NCBI GenBank assembly: GCA_947561395.2
Contig: OX387188.1
Coordinates: forward strand, 7,362,150 to 7,426,149
Length of the DNA: 64,000 bases
From: Buxus sempervirens
Lineage: Eukaryota; Streptophyta; Magnoliopsida; Buxales; Buxaceae
Direction of reading: 5' to 3'
The notes beneath the pieces are model-generated. The model ran no database searches and had not been told where the DNA came from. It was given only the letters and a program-made list of their open reading frames with translations. A program made the position numbers and the translations under genes. This document shows, in pieces, positions 7,792-17,867 of this stretch (positions are counted from its first letter, which is position 1; each line of letters starts with the position of its first letter).

Positions 7792-10707
7792 ATGGATCCT
7801 GCCGAAGGACAAGCACTACCCCCACCTCAATCCCAGGAGCAGGAGAACCTGGAAGACCATTCAGTAATCACCGGTCTAAACCAGCAAATGGCCAATGTTG
7901 TGAAAATTCGCAAGTACACGAAATCGTGACAAGTAATATAGTGATGAAAAGAGTGTCGAACCCACAAGGACTATTTACCTATTAGCTATCAAAATTGTTC
8001 TAATGCTAAATTATTTGAAAATCAAGAAAAGTGGGATATTTTGAATTTGAAAAAAAAATTGAAAACAATAAAAATTAAATCGAAAAGTAAGGACTTGACC
8101 AAACACTTAAAAAGAAGGATATTTCACCCAAGAAGAAAACACTAAGGCATCCGATTCATCAAACCAATCCAATTCCAAATCCTAACCGAGCAATTAATCA
8201 ATTATTATCCTATTTGACGGTGAAATATTTTAAATATATCTAAAACCCTCTCTCGAGTAGAATTAGAATTACCCAACATGCAATAACCCGCTATATGCTT
8301 ATGCTAATTTAAAAGCAATTGAGTACATTAAGATTAATAATATCCCACAAAAACAAACCGCACGAATCACGTTGACACATTTCTGCCTTTTGTTCAATTC
8401 ATGGTATACATCAAACGAAGCTAAACTACATGCATCATCTCTCAAATTAACATGCACAACAAATCATTCAACTATTGGCCGGATAATTGAAAGCATTAAA
8501 CTTAACGATGTATACTCAAAAAGAATAATAAAATCATGAGTACATAGAAGTAGGATTCAGAATTGTCATGGAGAGATTACATCGGAGCCTTAGCAATAGA
8601 AATTAGCTCATAATTGAATCCAAACAAACTAAAAAATCTCTGAAATTCATAATGAAAATTGAACAAAGAGAAGATGAGAAAGTTAATAGGGAAACTGTAT
8701 GTAGATCGAGAATTGTAGTTATCGACAAACTCCAATTCAGCCTCTGTTTTCTTCTTCTTCCTCCAAGCTTCCAATCCTCTCCAATGGTGAAAAACTCCTC
8801 TCTTCTAAGCTCTGGTCGTCCTCCTCTCTTGTGTCTCTCTTATATAAAATTTCCTTCCTTGCTTTAAAAGCCCCTTTTACTTCTTTTCCAAAACTGAATT
8901 TTGAAGATAGCTGTTTTCCGTTTTTGATATTAATGCTCAATTTTCTCCATCAAGATAACTGTTTTTGGGAAAGTCTTCAACATTAAATTTGTAGGACCTT
9001 CTCTTAGCTTTCCATAGACACCAAGATTGCCCTTATTGGAGCTCTCTAGCTCAAAATACTGAAGGATGTTTCTGGAACTCGATAAATTAAAGTTTCCTAT
9101 TCTCTTGATGAAGAGAATTTTTGCTCATTCGAAAATTCTGAGAATATCTTGTAGATCCCCTCCTCAATCTCTTGACTCTTTCAATTTATTTATTCCTAAA
9201 CAACAATAAACAAAAATACATAAAAACTCTAATAAATAGGCAAATTAAACACCAAGTAGCATAAAATTAAGGGTAAACATATGACAAAACATGTATAAAA
9301 TTTAGGCACATCAGCCAACATGTCAGCTATGATGGCCACCATGATGCAGCAAATGGAGAGGCTACAAGCACCACAGCAACCGCAACGAAAGCCACCAATA
9401 CCTCTGATGCGGTGACCAGCACCATTACCACAGCAACTGGCTCCTCAACCACTGCCAATCCTACCAGAGCAGGTGGTACAGATGAACCTGCAGCCTCCAG
9501 AACAGCTGGTCCCACAACCCAAACCAGTCCAACCAAAGTAGCAGTTGAGGATTCCGGCACCCCCTGCTATTCCACGACAACAAGTATTGCCACAAGGAGG
9601 GGGGGCATGAAGAAGAAGAATGGTACCAAGCGCAGGAAGCAACCAGTGTCACAGCCCAGATGCAAGCACTGAAGGAACAAGTGTAGATCATGAACCGAGG
9701 CCCCGTGCCAGGAGAAGCCTCACTGGATAGGCTGGGATTTTTCTCGAATCTACAACTCCCACCAAAGTTCAAGTGAGCGGACTTTGTAAAGTTTGATGGA
9801 AGTGGGTGTCCACTGTCTCACCTCAAAGCATACCACGGGGACACTTGCCAGTATGCACATGATGAAAGAATCATTGTCTAGTTCTTCCAATGCTTGTTGA
9901 CAGGGTCAACATAAAAATGGTTCGCTAGTTTGGACAGGAACCAAATCAGAGCTTGGGATGATCTCACAAGCACCTTCCTCGAGCAATTCAAATTCAATAC
10001 TGAGGTCCTACCTACTCGAAATGGAACTAATGAAAATGTCTAAGAAAAGCACCGAGTCTATTCATGAGTATGCCAAGAGATGGCAGGAAATGGCTGCAAT
10101 GGTACAACCTCCCATGCTAGAAAAGGAGATGGTGACGCTGTTCATCTCAACATTGGGACAACCATACTATACACTTTTACTGGGACAGTGAGCTACAAGC
10201 TTCGCCAATCTAGTCGTGGTAGCTGACAGGATAAAGCATGGGGTAAAATCCGGGAGAGTGGCAGGTTTCGCAACAGAGCAAAGAAGGAACCCCAATAGTC
10301 GGAGAGGCATAGATAGAAAGAAAGAAGACGAGAAGATCAACTATGTCCAGAAAAACAAGCCTTTCCACTTCTCGCCACTAGACATGAGGGAAAGTCAAAA
10401 CACTGGGTAAGGAGCACAGTTCACAGGACGGCCAAGGTGGTCTAGAGAAGAAATGCAAGTGAGGATGAATAGGGTATTCATACCTCTCCCTTACTCGCTG
10501 GCGGAACTGCTTCCAACCCTACTAAAGAAAGGGTATCTGCAAAAGAAGCAACCAACCCACCAGCCAGCCAACAGTTTCTCATATAATGCCAATGAGTACT
10601 GCGAATACCACAAGGGAGCTCTTGGGCATCATACCAACCGCTGTTGGGACTTGAAGCACGACGTGCAAGACTTGATCGACAACAAGCGTATCTCGGTCGA
10701 TCCCTAA
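7792..10707 (+). pseudogene. gag: Gag relic of element E1, split by insertion Q
   Basis: The reading frame starts at ATG 7792 (MDPAEGQALPPPQSQEQ), is cut at 7895 by insertion Q, and resumes at 9319 in the same frame (NMSAMMATMMQQMERLQ). It then shows a Q/P-rich N-terminal region, the capsid-like core (KFDGSGCPLSHL near 9790, KWFASLDRN near 9918, then 9958-10191), a VADRIKHGVKSGR block at 10216, and AELLPTLLKKGYLQKK with an intact C-x2-H...G-H-x4-C knuckle (CEYHKGALGHH...C) at 10453-10707. Several in-frame stops and shifts make it inactive. The block order matches F. Gag forms the virus-like particle of Ty3/gypsy elements. This start was chosen because Q's excision restores an uninterrupted frame across the join. 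Confidence 0.78.
7896..9313 (-). mobile_element. Solo-LTR-like insertion Q, 1418 bp, TSD GCCAA
   Basis: Ends are TGTTGTGAAAATTC... and ...TTTAGGCACATCA (TG...CA), flanked by GCCAA at 7891-7895 and 9314-9318. The interior is AT-rich and non-coding. The minus strand starts TGATGTGCCTAAATTT, a start I associate with plant LTRs, so I favour minus sense, but no polypurine tract or primer site confirms this. The 64-72 codon open frames at 8577-8940 have no recognisable domain. It interrupts the E1 gag between codons for A and N and is thus younger than E1. Confidence 0.75.
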
Positions 10708-11581
10708 TAACAACCCCTGCCACAGGAATTTCCACCAATCCTCTCCCGGATCACTTTAAGGCATCCACCAGACCCTCAGTAAATCAAGTGAACGGCAGTG
10801 ATGACAGCAAGGGGTAGTTTGACCCGTCAGCACTTATTGGATGGCCAGGTCAGATAGTAAGGGTATATCTCCAGGAGGGAACCAAGCCGCCGGCAGTGAT
10901 TATCATTGGAAAAGGAGGTGTAGAGAACACTCCACCTGCTCCCACTAAGGAATTCAAAGCTGAAGAGAATGTAGAAGTCTACGTCTGTGCACTTAAGGAC
11001 GATCCCCAAAGCAGCAAGGAGGTCACAAGACCATGGTGCCAAACCAACTATGGATGGATCAGTGATTCTCCGTCACCCCTAGCCAAAGAAGGAGTGGGCA
11101 GTTCTGAAGGATTCATGCTCTGAGGCAGCCCACATATCTCAAGTCCCTCAGTCAATGTTCCAGAAGTCCCTCCCCAGAGATCTGCTGAATGGCCTCCTGA
11201 TTGCATGTCAGCAACGTCAGAGCCAAACCTGCATCCGTCTAATGTACCATCGCCAGAGCATGATCAAGACTCCTTCACCTTCCCCTCGCATGAGATACCT
11301 ACATGGCCCGGCCCCCTCATGTCATAGTCGAAGGAGTGCCACCATCCACTCCCACCTTCATCGACATATCTGACTCGGGGGAAATCCAGGATGAGTCTAC
11401 CCATACAGTTAAGGAACCAGAATACTCATCATCAGAAGAAAGTGACCCAGAAGAATTCGTCAACATGAACGTGACTGGCGAAATTGAACCAGAAGAAATA
11501 GCTGAAGTCAACAAGAAAGACAAAGCACCACCTAAGAACTGGAGCTCCGTGCCCTTTGTAACCTGCAAGGCCGACTTTTAA
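10708..11581 (+). pseudogene. Degenerate gag-downstream coding remnant of E1
   Basis: Two open pieces in different frames follow the gag. One is at 10896-11123 (IIIGKGGVENTPPAPTKEF, then RPWCQTNYGW). The other is at 11303-11581 (acidic, SSEESDPEEFVNMN, ending VPFVTCKADF). Short blocks such as the YLQEG/P-P-rich and W-x5-Y patterns resemble the gag-protease linker of Tat-lineage elements, but I see no clear D-S/T-G protease site. The protein is interrupted and I do not assign an enzyme. It could also be an element-specific extra frame. Confidence 0.35.
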
Positions 11582-14261
11582 AAGGAGGTTTCCTTTACTC
11601 CTGATGCTTTTTTGTTATAACTATTAAGTGAACTTTTAATTCTGTTATCTGCATATATAAAAAGAAAACTTTTGAAAAAAATGCAAGTGTATGGTCGATG
11701 ATGACATCCCTCTGAGACGCATCCTTTTGGCACGACCACGATCATGGAAAAATGCTGAATCGCTCAAAGATGTCTTTAGCTGCGTGCAGCTCACTATCCC
11801 ATGAGAACCTTGACTGAGCCAAATGTAATCCCTTCCTTATCCAAACCTTGATGTCCTTCCCAAACCTATCCTTACAATGGGACAGAGTAACCCTTGAGAG
11901 AAAAGAAAGGAAAAGAAAAAGAAAAACGAGAGTGTCTAAACCAGCTAAAGGCTAAGGCCGACTTCAGCATCATGTCATTAAGAAAGGATGAGAGGCCATC
12001 CTTCATGTATCCTGAATATAAAATCCGCTAGTCAAAACACTTTAGGCCTGATCGTATTATTCAAATACCTGTGTTGTGTCTAGCTACCCCACACTGGGGC
12101 AAAGCTGAAAAAAAAAAGAAAATAAAAAGGATGAATAGATTCCTGAATGAATCTGCATGAACATTTCAACCAAGTTGTCACAACTTCTGCAAAAGGATTA
12201 AAGGCCATCCTTGCTTTGTTTTCCCAATTTTCAAAATTATGTCTCTAGTCAAACCATTTGAGCCTAACTTTCTTCTTTCTAACCCATTGAGTCATGAGCA
12301 CTAAATATGGTACCTGATAATGAAGAAAAGACATGGATGAGCAAAAACAAAGAAAAAGAAAACAGAAAGCACAGTGAGGCATGCTAATCAAAGCAAAAAG
12401 CAAAGGTAGACCCCCAAGGCAAAAGCAAAAATGCTAGAGAAAAGGCAAAGGTCACAAAAAGGCCACAAAAAAGAAAGTGAAAAGGTATTGGCAAAGCCCA
12501 AGCAGTCAAGGAAAGGGTAGCACATGACTCGATCCATTGGCAAAGAAACTTTGAGCCATATTCCCTTTCTTTCATAAACCAAAAACCCCAGCCTACGTTT
12601 CGTCCCATCAGAAAGTCCTTTCTGATTACAAAGAATGTGACCATGGAATTTATGCAGATCTATGAGAAAGGAATCTTAAAAGAAGAATGATCTTTGACAA
12701 AACACAAAGTGAAACCTTGGAATAAAGAGATAAGAACTTGAGCCTTATAACCCTTCAAGACCTCTTTGATCTATGGGACATGATGCACACAAGTCGGCCA
12801 ACAACCCATAAACTGGGACAGACACTAACCCAAGGGAATAGAAGAAAGGAAAAACCCTCAATTGCAAATCCTGAAACTACCCTAAAAAAATTTTTTTTGG
12901 GTCAAGGTGAGAGAAATCAAAACTAGGAAAGGGGGAACACTCCTTGAAAAGCCCCTCATCTTTTAAACCTCTACTGGCACAAGTCAAGAATTTCATGGGA
13001 ATGCGTGTCGAACACACCATCTCAAAACACTTTGAGTTAACAGGGAGATTCGCCATGGTCATTGGTCCTGCCTTTTCTTTTAGATGACTTGCACCAAAAA
13101 TTTCGAAAAAAAATGTTAAAAAAAATCTCATTTCAGTCATGTGCACTTGCACACACTATAAAAACAAGTAAGCCATAAGCGCCTGCAATTTGAATTTCAG
13201 ATACCTCACTGCTCTGTGAGAATTCTATAGGCCTAGGCAAGGCAAAAGAATCGGAGGATGTCAAGAAGCACTTTGAAGCTGAGAGAGAAGAATAGCGGGA
13301 AGCCGATGCAGTAATCCAAAGCATGCCAACAAAGGAGTTGCAAAGAGCTCCCTTATCCTCTGCAAGTAAAAAAGTCCATGCTTCCCCAATGGAGTTTCCC
13401 CTGTTCAACAGGAGCCCCCAAGCAACATGACAAGACCATGCCAGTTTGAAGAGGCTGGCTTTGCAAAGAAAAGAGACGAATACGTGAGGGCTCCCGCAAA
13501 TCCCCAGTGGAGTGTTCCTTTCAAAAGGAGTCCCAGTACTTGTCTAATGATGACCTGCTCCCCAGCAAAAGAAGGCCTTCTCCCAGAAGGACAAAGATTA
13601 GGCCCCCATCTCCATAATCTCCGGCAGAAAGAACCTCGTGGAGAGAAGTCTGGACATAATCAAGCGACAGCCCCATCAGAAGAAAGAAATGGCGGAAGAA
13701 AAAGCAGAATGAAGAACCTCTGGGCAAATTGGCCCCATTTATAAATTTTTTATTTCCCACTTTTGTAAATAGAATAGGACAGGTGTGTGAGCTCCCTTGA
13801 GGTACCGGACAGCAACAACAACACCTCCTCCCTCCTTTTTCCTTCATCCTTCCTTTCATCCCCCTGCCAACCCTAAAAAAAAAAAAAAACCTTTCCTAAG
13901 GTCCTAAGTCTAAAAAAAGGTAAAAGAAGTCAAATCTAAAATCATCTAAAAGCTTTGATGGAACAAACGAGAGAAAAGAACAATGTTGAAGTGTCTTGCA
14001 TCAATGTCGAAACAGGTTGGCGAGCTCAAGTCCAACCCCTTCTTCTAAACTTAAACTAAAGGACTAGGAGTTGCTCCAGAAAACCCGAGAAATTAAGGGC
14101 AAGCAAGCTCCAAAGCCGGGAAGTGAAAAACCATGTCATTTGGTGGTTCCCGTTCATTAAAAACATCAAAAGGACTAAGCTCGTCAATCATGTTGACAGA
14201 AATGCATGGTGCAAAAACGAGGTTCTTTTATTCTTTGTCGTTCATCCGCAGGGTGACTCCG
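11582..14261 (+). other. Non-coding 3' internal region of E1
   Basis: No polymerase domain or other known protein is found in six frames. The region is A/G-rich with several AAAAAGAAAA stretches (11900-12480) and ends at the polypurine tract. A short cluster of inverted repeats lies at 13400-13590. Long 3' untranslated regions between the last frame and the 3' LTR are common in Tat-lineage elements. The small open frames at 12384-13859 lack domain evidence and are left out. Confidence 0.5.
13400..13590. repeat. Hairpin cluster in E1 3' region
   Basis: Four inverted repeats are perfect by eye: CCTGTT-C-AACAGG (13400-13412), GCCAG...CTGGC (13440-13459), CCTTT-CA-AAAGG (13517-13528) and CCTTCT-CCC-AGAAGG (13576-13590). 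Flanking words recur (GGAGTCCC, GGAGCCCC, CCCCAGTGGAG), which suggests diverged repeat units rather than chance. The evidence is weaker than for the other arrays. Confidence 0.45.
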
Positions 14262-14276
14262 GCAAAGAGGGGCAGC
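14262..14276 (+). other. Polypurine tract of E1
   Basis: GCAAAGAGGGGCAGC lies directly before the LTR start TGTAAGCACC at 14277. A purine run abutting an LTR primes plus-strand DNA synthesis in LTR retrotransposons. It fixes the plus sense of A2 and, by homology, the sense of A1, A3 and A4. Confidence 0.8.
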
Positions 14277-14989
14277 TGTAAGCACCTCATTTTTGCACCT
14301 CCCGGAAGTGCTGAAAATGAAAACCCTAACTAAAAAGTCAAACCCTGAGGAGACAAAAGTTGACTTTTTTATCAGGTGCTAATTAGCCACCATGCTTCTA
14401 CCCAATGGATAGAGAATTCCGATACAGTTCTAACCCAACTAAGTTTGCCCAAATCGAAGTCCGGATGAAGAAGTTATGAGCTGATCAAACCTAGAGGGAG
14501 CAAAATTTGACTTTCTACTCAAACCCGAATTAGCTGCCCAATTTCATCCCAGTAGATAGAAGATCCCGACCCGATTCCGACACAATTGAATTTGCCGGAA
14601 TTGGAGTCCAGATGAAGGATTTATGGGCAAGTCAAATCCCGGGGGAGCAGAAATTGACTTTTTGCTGAAACCCAGATTAACTGCTTTCTCTATGTCATAA
14701 GAAAGGAAATTCCAACACAATTCCGACGCAATTGAAATTGCCAGAATCGGGGTCCGGATCAGGGAAATATGAGCAGATTAAGATTCCGGATGCGACTTCG
14801 GATTTTTGTTAAAAACTTGAATTTACTGCAAAACTCTGTCCCAGTGGATAGAGGATGCCAACCCGGTTCCAGCTCAATTGAGTTTGCCAAAATCAGAGCT
14901 TGGATGAGAGAGCTATGAGCAATTCAAAATCGAGGGCAAAGTTGCAGAAAACTACCCACGTGGCAAATGTGCAGAAATCTGCCACGTAA

Positions 14990-15246
14990 CGAGGAAAGGA
15001 CAACAAAAGAAAATATCTCGAATATAATATTAGTATCTTAAAAAATATCTTGAATAAAATAATGTTTAGTAGAATATAATATTAATATGTTAAAAAGATC
15101 TTGAATAAAATAATACAATTCCCCATGTGCTCATTATCCATTTGACACCTCACTCGCTCTCTCCTCCATGTGTCCCTCACTCACAATTCCCTGTGTTAAT
15201 TCTCCATTTGACACCTCACCTTCTCTCTCCTCAATGTGTCCCTCCT
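14990..15246 (+). repeat. Direct repeats in the pre-TATA slot of A2
   Basis: Two tandem doublets occupy the place where A1, A3 and A4 have palindrome arrays. The first is an AT-rich doublet (about 15010-15120) sharing AATATAATATTA and CTTGAATAAAATAAT. The second is a doublet of about 65 bp (about 15120-15246) sharing CCATTTGACACCTCAC and CATGTGTCCCTC. A TATA-like box follows about 20 bp later. Confidence 0.7.
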
Positions 15247-15265
15247 TCATTGATCTCTCCCCTCC

Positions 15266-15272
15266 ATAAATA
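15266..15272 (+). promoter_or_regulatory. TATA-like box of LTR A2
   Basis: ATAAATA in the context CTCCATAAATAGCCCCC lies about 990 bp into the LTR. This is the counterpart of TATAAATA in A3 and TATAAAAA in A1 and A4. Confidence 0.5.
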
Positions 15273-17188
15273 GCCCCCTATTCTAACCCTCCACACACAC
15301 ACAACCCCATATGGCCACTAACTCTTGGCTCATTGACCTCTCCATCTCCCTCCCAACTCTCTCCAATCTCTCCCATTGATCTCCTTCTCCAAATCCTCTT
15401 CTTCTCCATCTCCCAAGCTCACCCCCTCCTTTAACCACTTAAAACCTCTCCCACTATCCTCTCCTTCTCTTCTTCTTCACTTGTGCTCAAGGAGGAGACT
15501 TGGAAATGCTTGTTACTTGGAGGAAAGAGTGCTCAAGCTGCTGGTGGAGCTTCCAAGGAGCTCAACAAACTTCAAGAGGGATCCTAGACCCCAAGGTAAG
15601 ACTCCCCATCGCATTGTGTTTAACATATATAAAAATGAGCTTGATCCAAGCATGTTGATTTTTATGATCTTTGTATGAGACTCCTTCTTGGCTCTAGCAT
15701 GTTTCTTTCTCTTTTCACATGTTCTACCTCTTCTCCTCAAGAGTTAGAGCTCCCATGGTAAAGGGGAGGTGATTTCGGCCTACAAGAAGGGGAGAATGAG
15801 AGGTTGTTTTGCACATGTTAAGAGTAGTCCTCCAAGCAAGTGTTTTCTTTGTGTCCCTTAGTTTCCTTTTTGATTTAAAAGAGAGGAGCATGTTCCAGTC
15901 CTTCTCTTTTATCCTATGTCTCCCTAAATCCCGTCTTATCCTTTCTTTTAATGACTTTCTTTCCAACTTTATGCTTGCTGTTTTTTGGAAGTATTGTATG
16001 CCATGGAGTATGCTTGCATAGAGCTAATGTTGTTTGCATGTCTTGAGAAGTATGCTCCCTAAACACTCTATGTGCCATGATGTTTTCGGCTACTGTTTCA
16101 AAGTATGTTCTCTTTCTCCTTTTCATGAGCACCTATTGCACATGCACATAGACCCCCCTGCTATGCTCCTATTCCTCCCTTTAACTACTGTTTCACACCA
16201 TCTAGCATGTTCCCATTCTTCCCCTAGATCTACCACTCACACACATAGGTGCATGACCCCCAATAGGAAGCATGCTAGGTTCTTATTTAATCACATATCC
16301 TCTATATAGTCACTTGATCATACACACATTTGTATTGTAGTTTTAAGCATATCTAAAAAAGTGTTTGTTATGTGATGTTTAGTTACTGTTATTTGATGTT
16401 AGATGATGTTTAGTTGTTGTTTGGAGGTTTTGTTGCTGTTATGTGAGGTTTTGATTAAGTGTTTGTTAAGTGGAATGCCTAGCTTGGCTGCCAAGGGCTT
16501 AGGGTAAGGCCCCTAGCCTCCTCCCTTTTTTTTAATTCTTTTTTTTGGTTCCCAAAGCACCAAAATGATCAAGAATGGGGTCTTCCCCCCATCTTCCAGC
16601 AACTATGTGGGCCCACACAACAAATCATCCAGGCCCACTATGAATAAACTTTAATTATCTCTTCACTTAAATCTTAAATAACATTAACCATAACAACTAA
16701 ATCCCAAAGGGCCTTCTAGGATCAGATCAAGGCCCACCAAGGGACATGTGGGCTAAACTTAGCCCACCAGGGGATCCGTGGGCCTTCCATTGGGGCCCAC
16801 CCAATCAAACCCAGGACACTTAAATAAATTAAATCAAATCAAATCAAGGGGGCCCACACCAGTCAAGTGGTCCCCACCAGCCTTAACAAAGTGTGCATGT
16901 TTTTTTGACTTAGGAATCGGGTGAGATAGACCAAAATAAAGTTGACTCGAATCAGGGAGACCTGAGGGACCCGTCAATCGACGGAGCGGACCAAGGTGTT
17001 TTCGGACTTCCCCAAACAACAACAGAGACTTTAACTGGAATCTCAAGCCACAGACCATCAAATTAGACAAACCTAGGCACCCTGATGTCTGCCTGCACCC
17101 CATCAGGCAATGGCGACTCCAATTTCCCCAATTTACCCTTTAGGAGGCACGCACTCCATGTGCGCCTCATCGTGCGACCCTGCACACA

Positions 17189-17742
17189 CTTATTCATGTA
17201 TTATCAAGCATGAAATGATTATTTTAATATATATGTAAACTGTTTAGCATGCATCGTGTTACCTACTAAGATATTCGTATCTCATACCTTTTGTTTTGTT
17301 TTGGTTTACTGCTTATACGCGAGAGGGGGATCAGAGTGATGTTACTCAGGGAGTGTTTGCTGATTTCTTACCGGAGGACTACTAATACCCTGATTGAGTT
17401 GAGGTTGTTATTAGGAAAAGGATACATTGACTATTTGATGGTTTATCTTTATTTATTTGGACATGATGTACTCAGAGAGAGAGTGTGAGTTTTTTTTAGA
17501 ACCCTTTGATTATACCAGACTTGATCAGTTGATTTTATGGTCATTTATTCTTTATGATATTTATGGAGATAATAGGCATTACACTTCTGTACATTATATT
17601 AATCCGCACTCTGATGAACAGGTTTGAATTATTTGATTTTAGTTTGGTTTAATTTGTTGATGTTATATATATATGGGCCCAGTAGCACTCGGATTCGGAT
17701 TTAGATGCCGGTTTTGCATTGACCCGGGTTTGGGGCGTTACA
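17189..17742 (+). repeat. 5' LTR of W, 3' part only
   Basis: 554 bp align with 27879-28446 of the 3' LTR, from CTTATTCAT to GGGGCGTTACA, including the shared GATACGCGAGAGGGGGATCA. The upstream part is missing because E1 ends exactly here. It should lie beyond the left end of E1. Confidence 0.85.
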
Positions 17743-17746
17743 GAGA

Positions 17747-17758
17747 TGGTATCAGGGC
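17747..17758 (+). other. Primer-binding site of W (initiator tRNA-Met type)
   Basis: TGGTATCAGGGC lies four bases after the 5' LTR. It matches TGGTATCAGAGC, the common plant site complementary to initiator methionine tRNA, with one change (A to G at position 10). This site primes minus-strand synthesis. Confidence 0.85.
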
Positions 17759-17867
17759 AAATGATCCTCACCTTAGGTAGCCAACCATAGGGGGATGGGA
17801 TTGTGAGCTCGCTAGATAGAACCCCTAGAATTATTTGATCCTAACAAATGGAATTTGAATTTTGCAG

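Larger units (their letters stand above)
7792..17188 (+). mobile_element. Element E1: Tat/Ogre-like LTR retrotransposon, 5' LTR not seen, no pol
   Basis: E1 runs from the gag start through gag-linker remnants (10708-11581), a long non-coding part (11582-14261) and a polypurine tract (14262-14276) to the 3' LTR A2 (14277-17188). No reverse transcriptase, RNase H or integrase is visible in any frame between gag and the polypurine tract. It is therefore either deleted for pol or a naturally non-autonomous family that depends on another element's enzymes. It ends in the 5' LTR of W: W homology starts at CTTAT (17189), which would be the right TSD copy. The left TSD copy and the 5' LTR are not recognised in the window. 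Confidence 0.65.
14277..17188 (+). mobile_element. 3' LTR A2 of element E1 (family A), 2912 bp
   Basis: Starts TGTAAGCACCTCATTTTTGC and ends GTGCGACCCTGCACACA. It shares with A1, A3 and A4 the opening block (reverse-complement match to the end of A4), repeated related segments of the form 'tcaac...gagtttgcc...gaatcgg...gtccggatgaag', a GGCCCA-rich segment (16600-16860), and the terminal block with CAATGGCGACTCC (17107-17119). A TATA-like box is at 15266. It is a true 3' LTR, not solo, because of the polypurine tract on its left. On its right it abuts W LTR sequence. Confidence 0.85.

Noticed and set aside
8577..8940. Small frames of 65-71 codons in Q
   Set aside because: They overlap on both strands in an AT-rich LTR-like insertion and lack any motif.
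9327..9772. Minus-strand alanine/valine-rich or cysteine-rich frames
   Set aside because: Shadows of the Q/P-rich E1 gag on the other strand.
14277..17188. A2 as another solo LTR
   Set aside because: A polypurine tract abuts its start, E1 internal sequence lies upstream, and the two flanks do not match (GCAGC versus CTTAT), so it is a 3' LTR.
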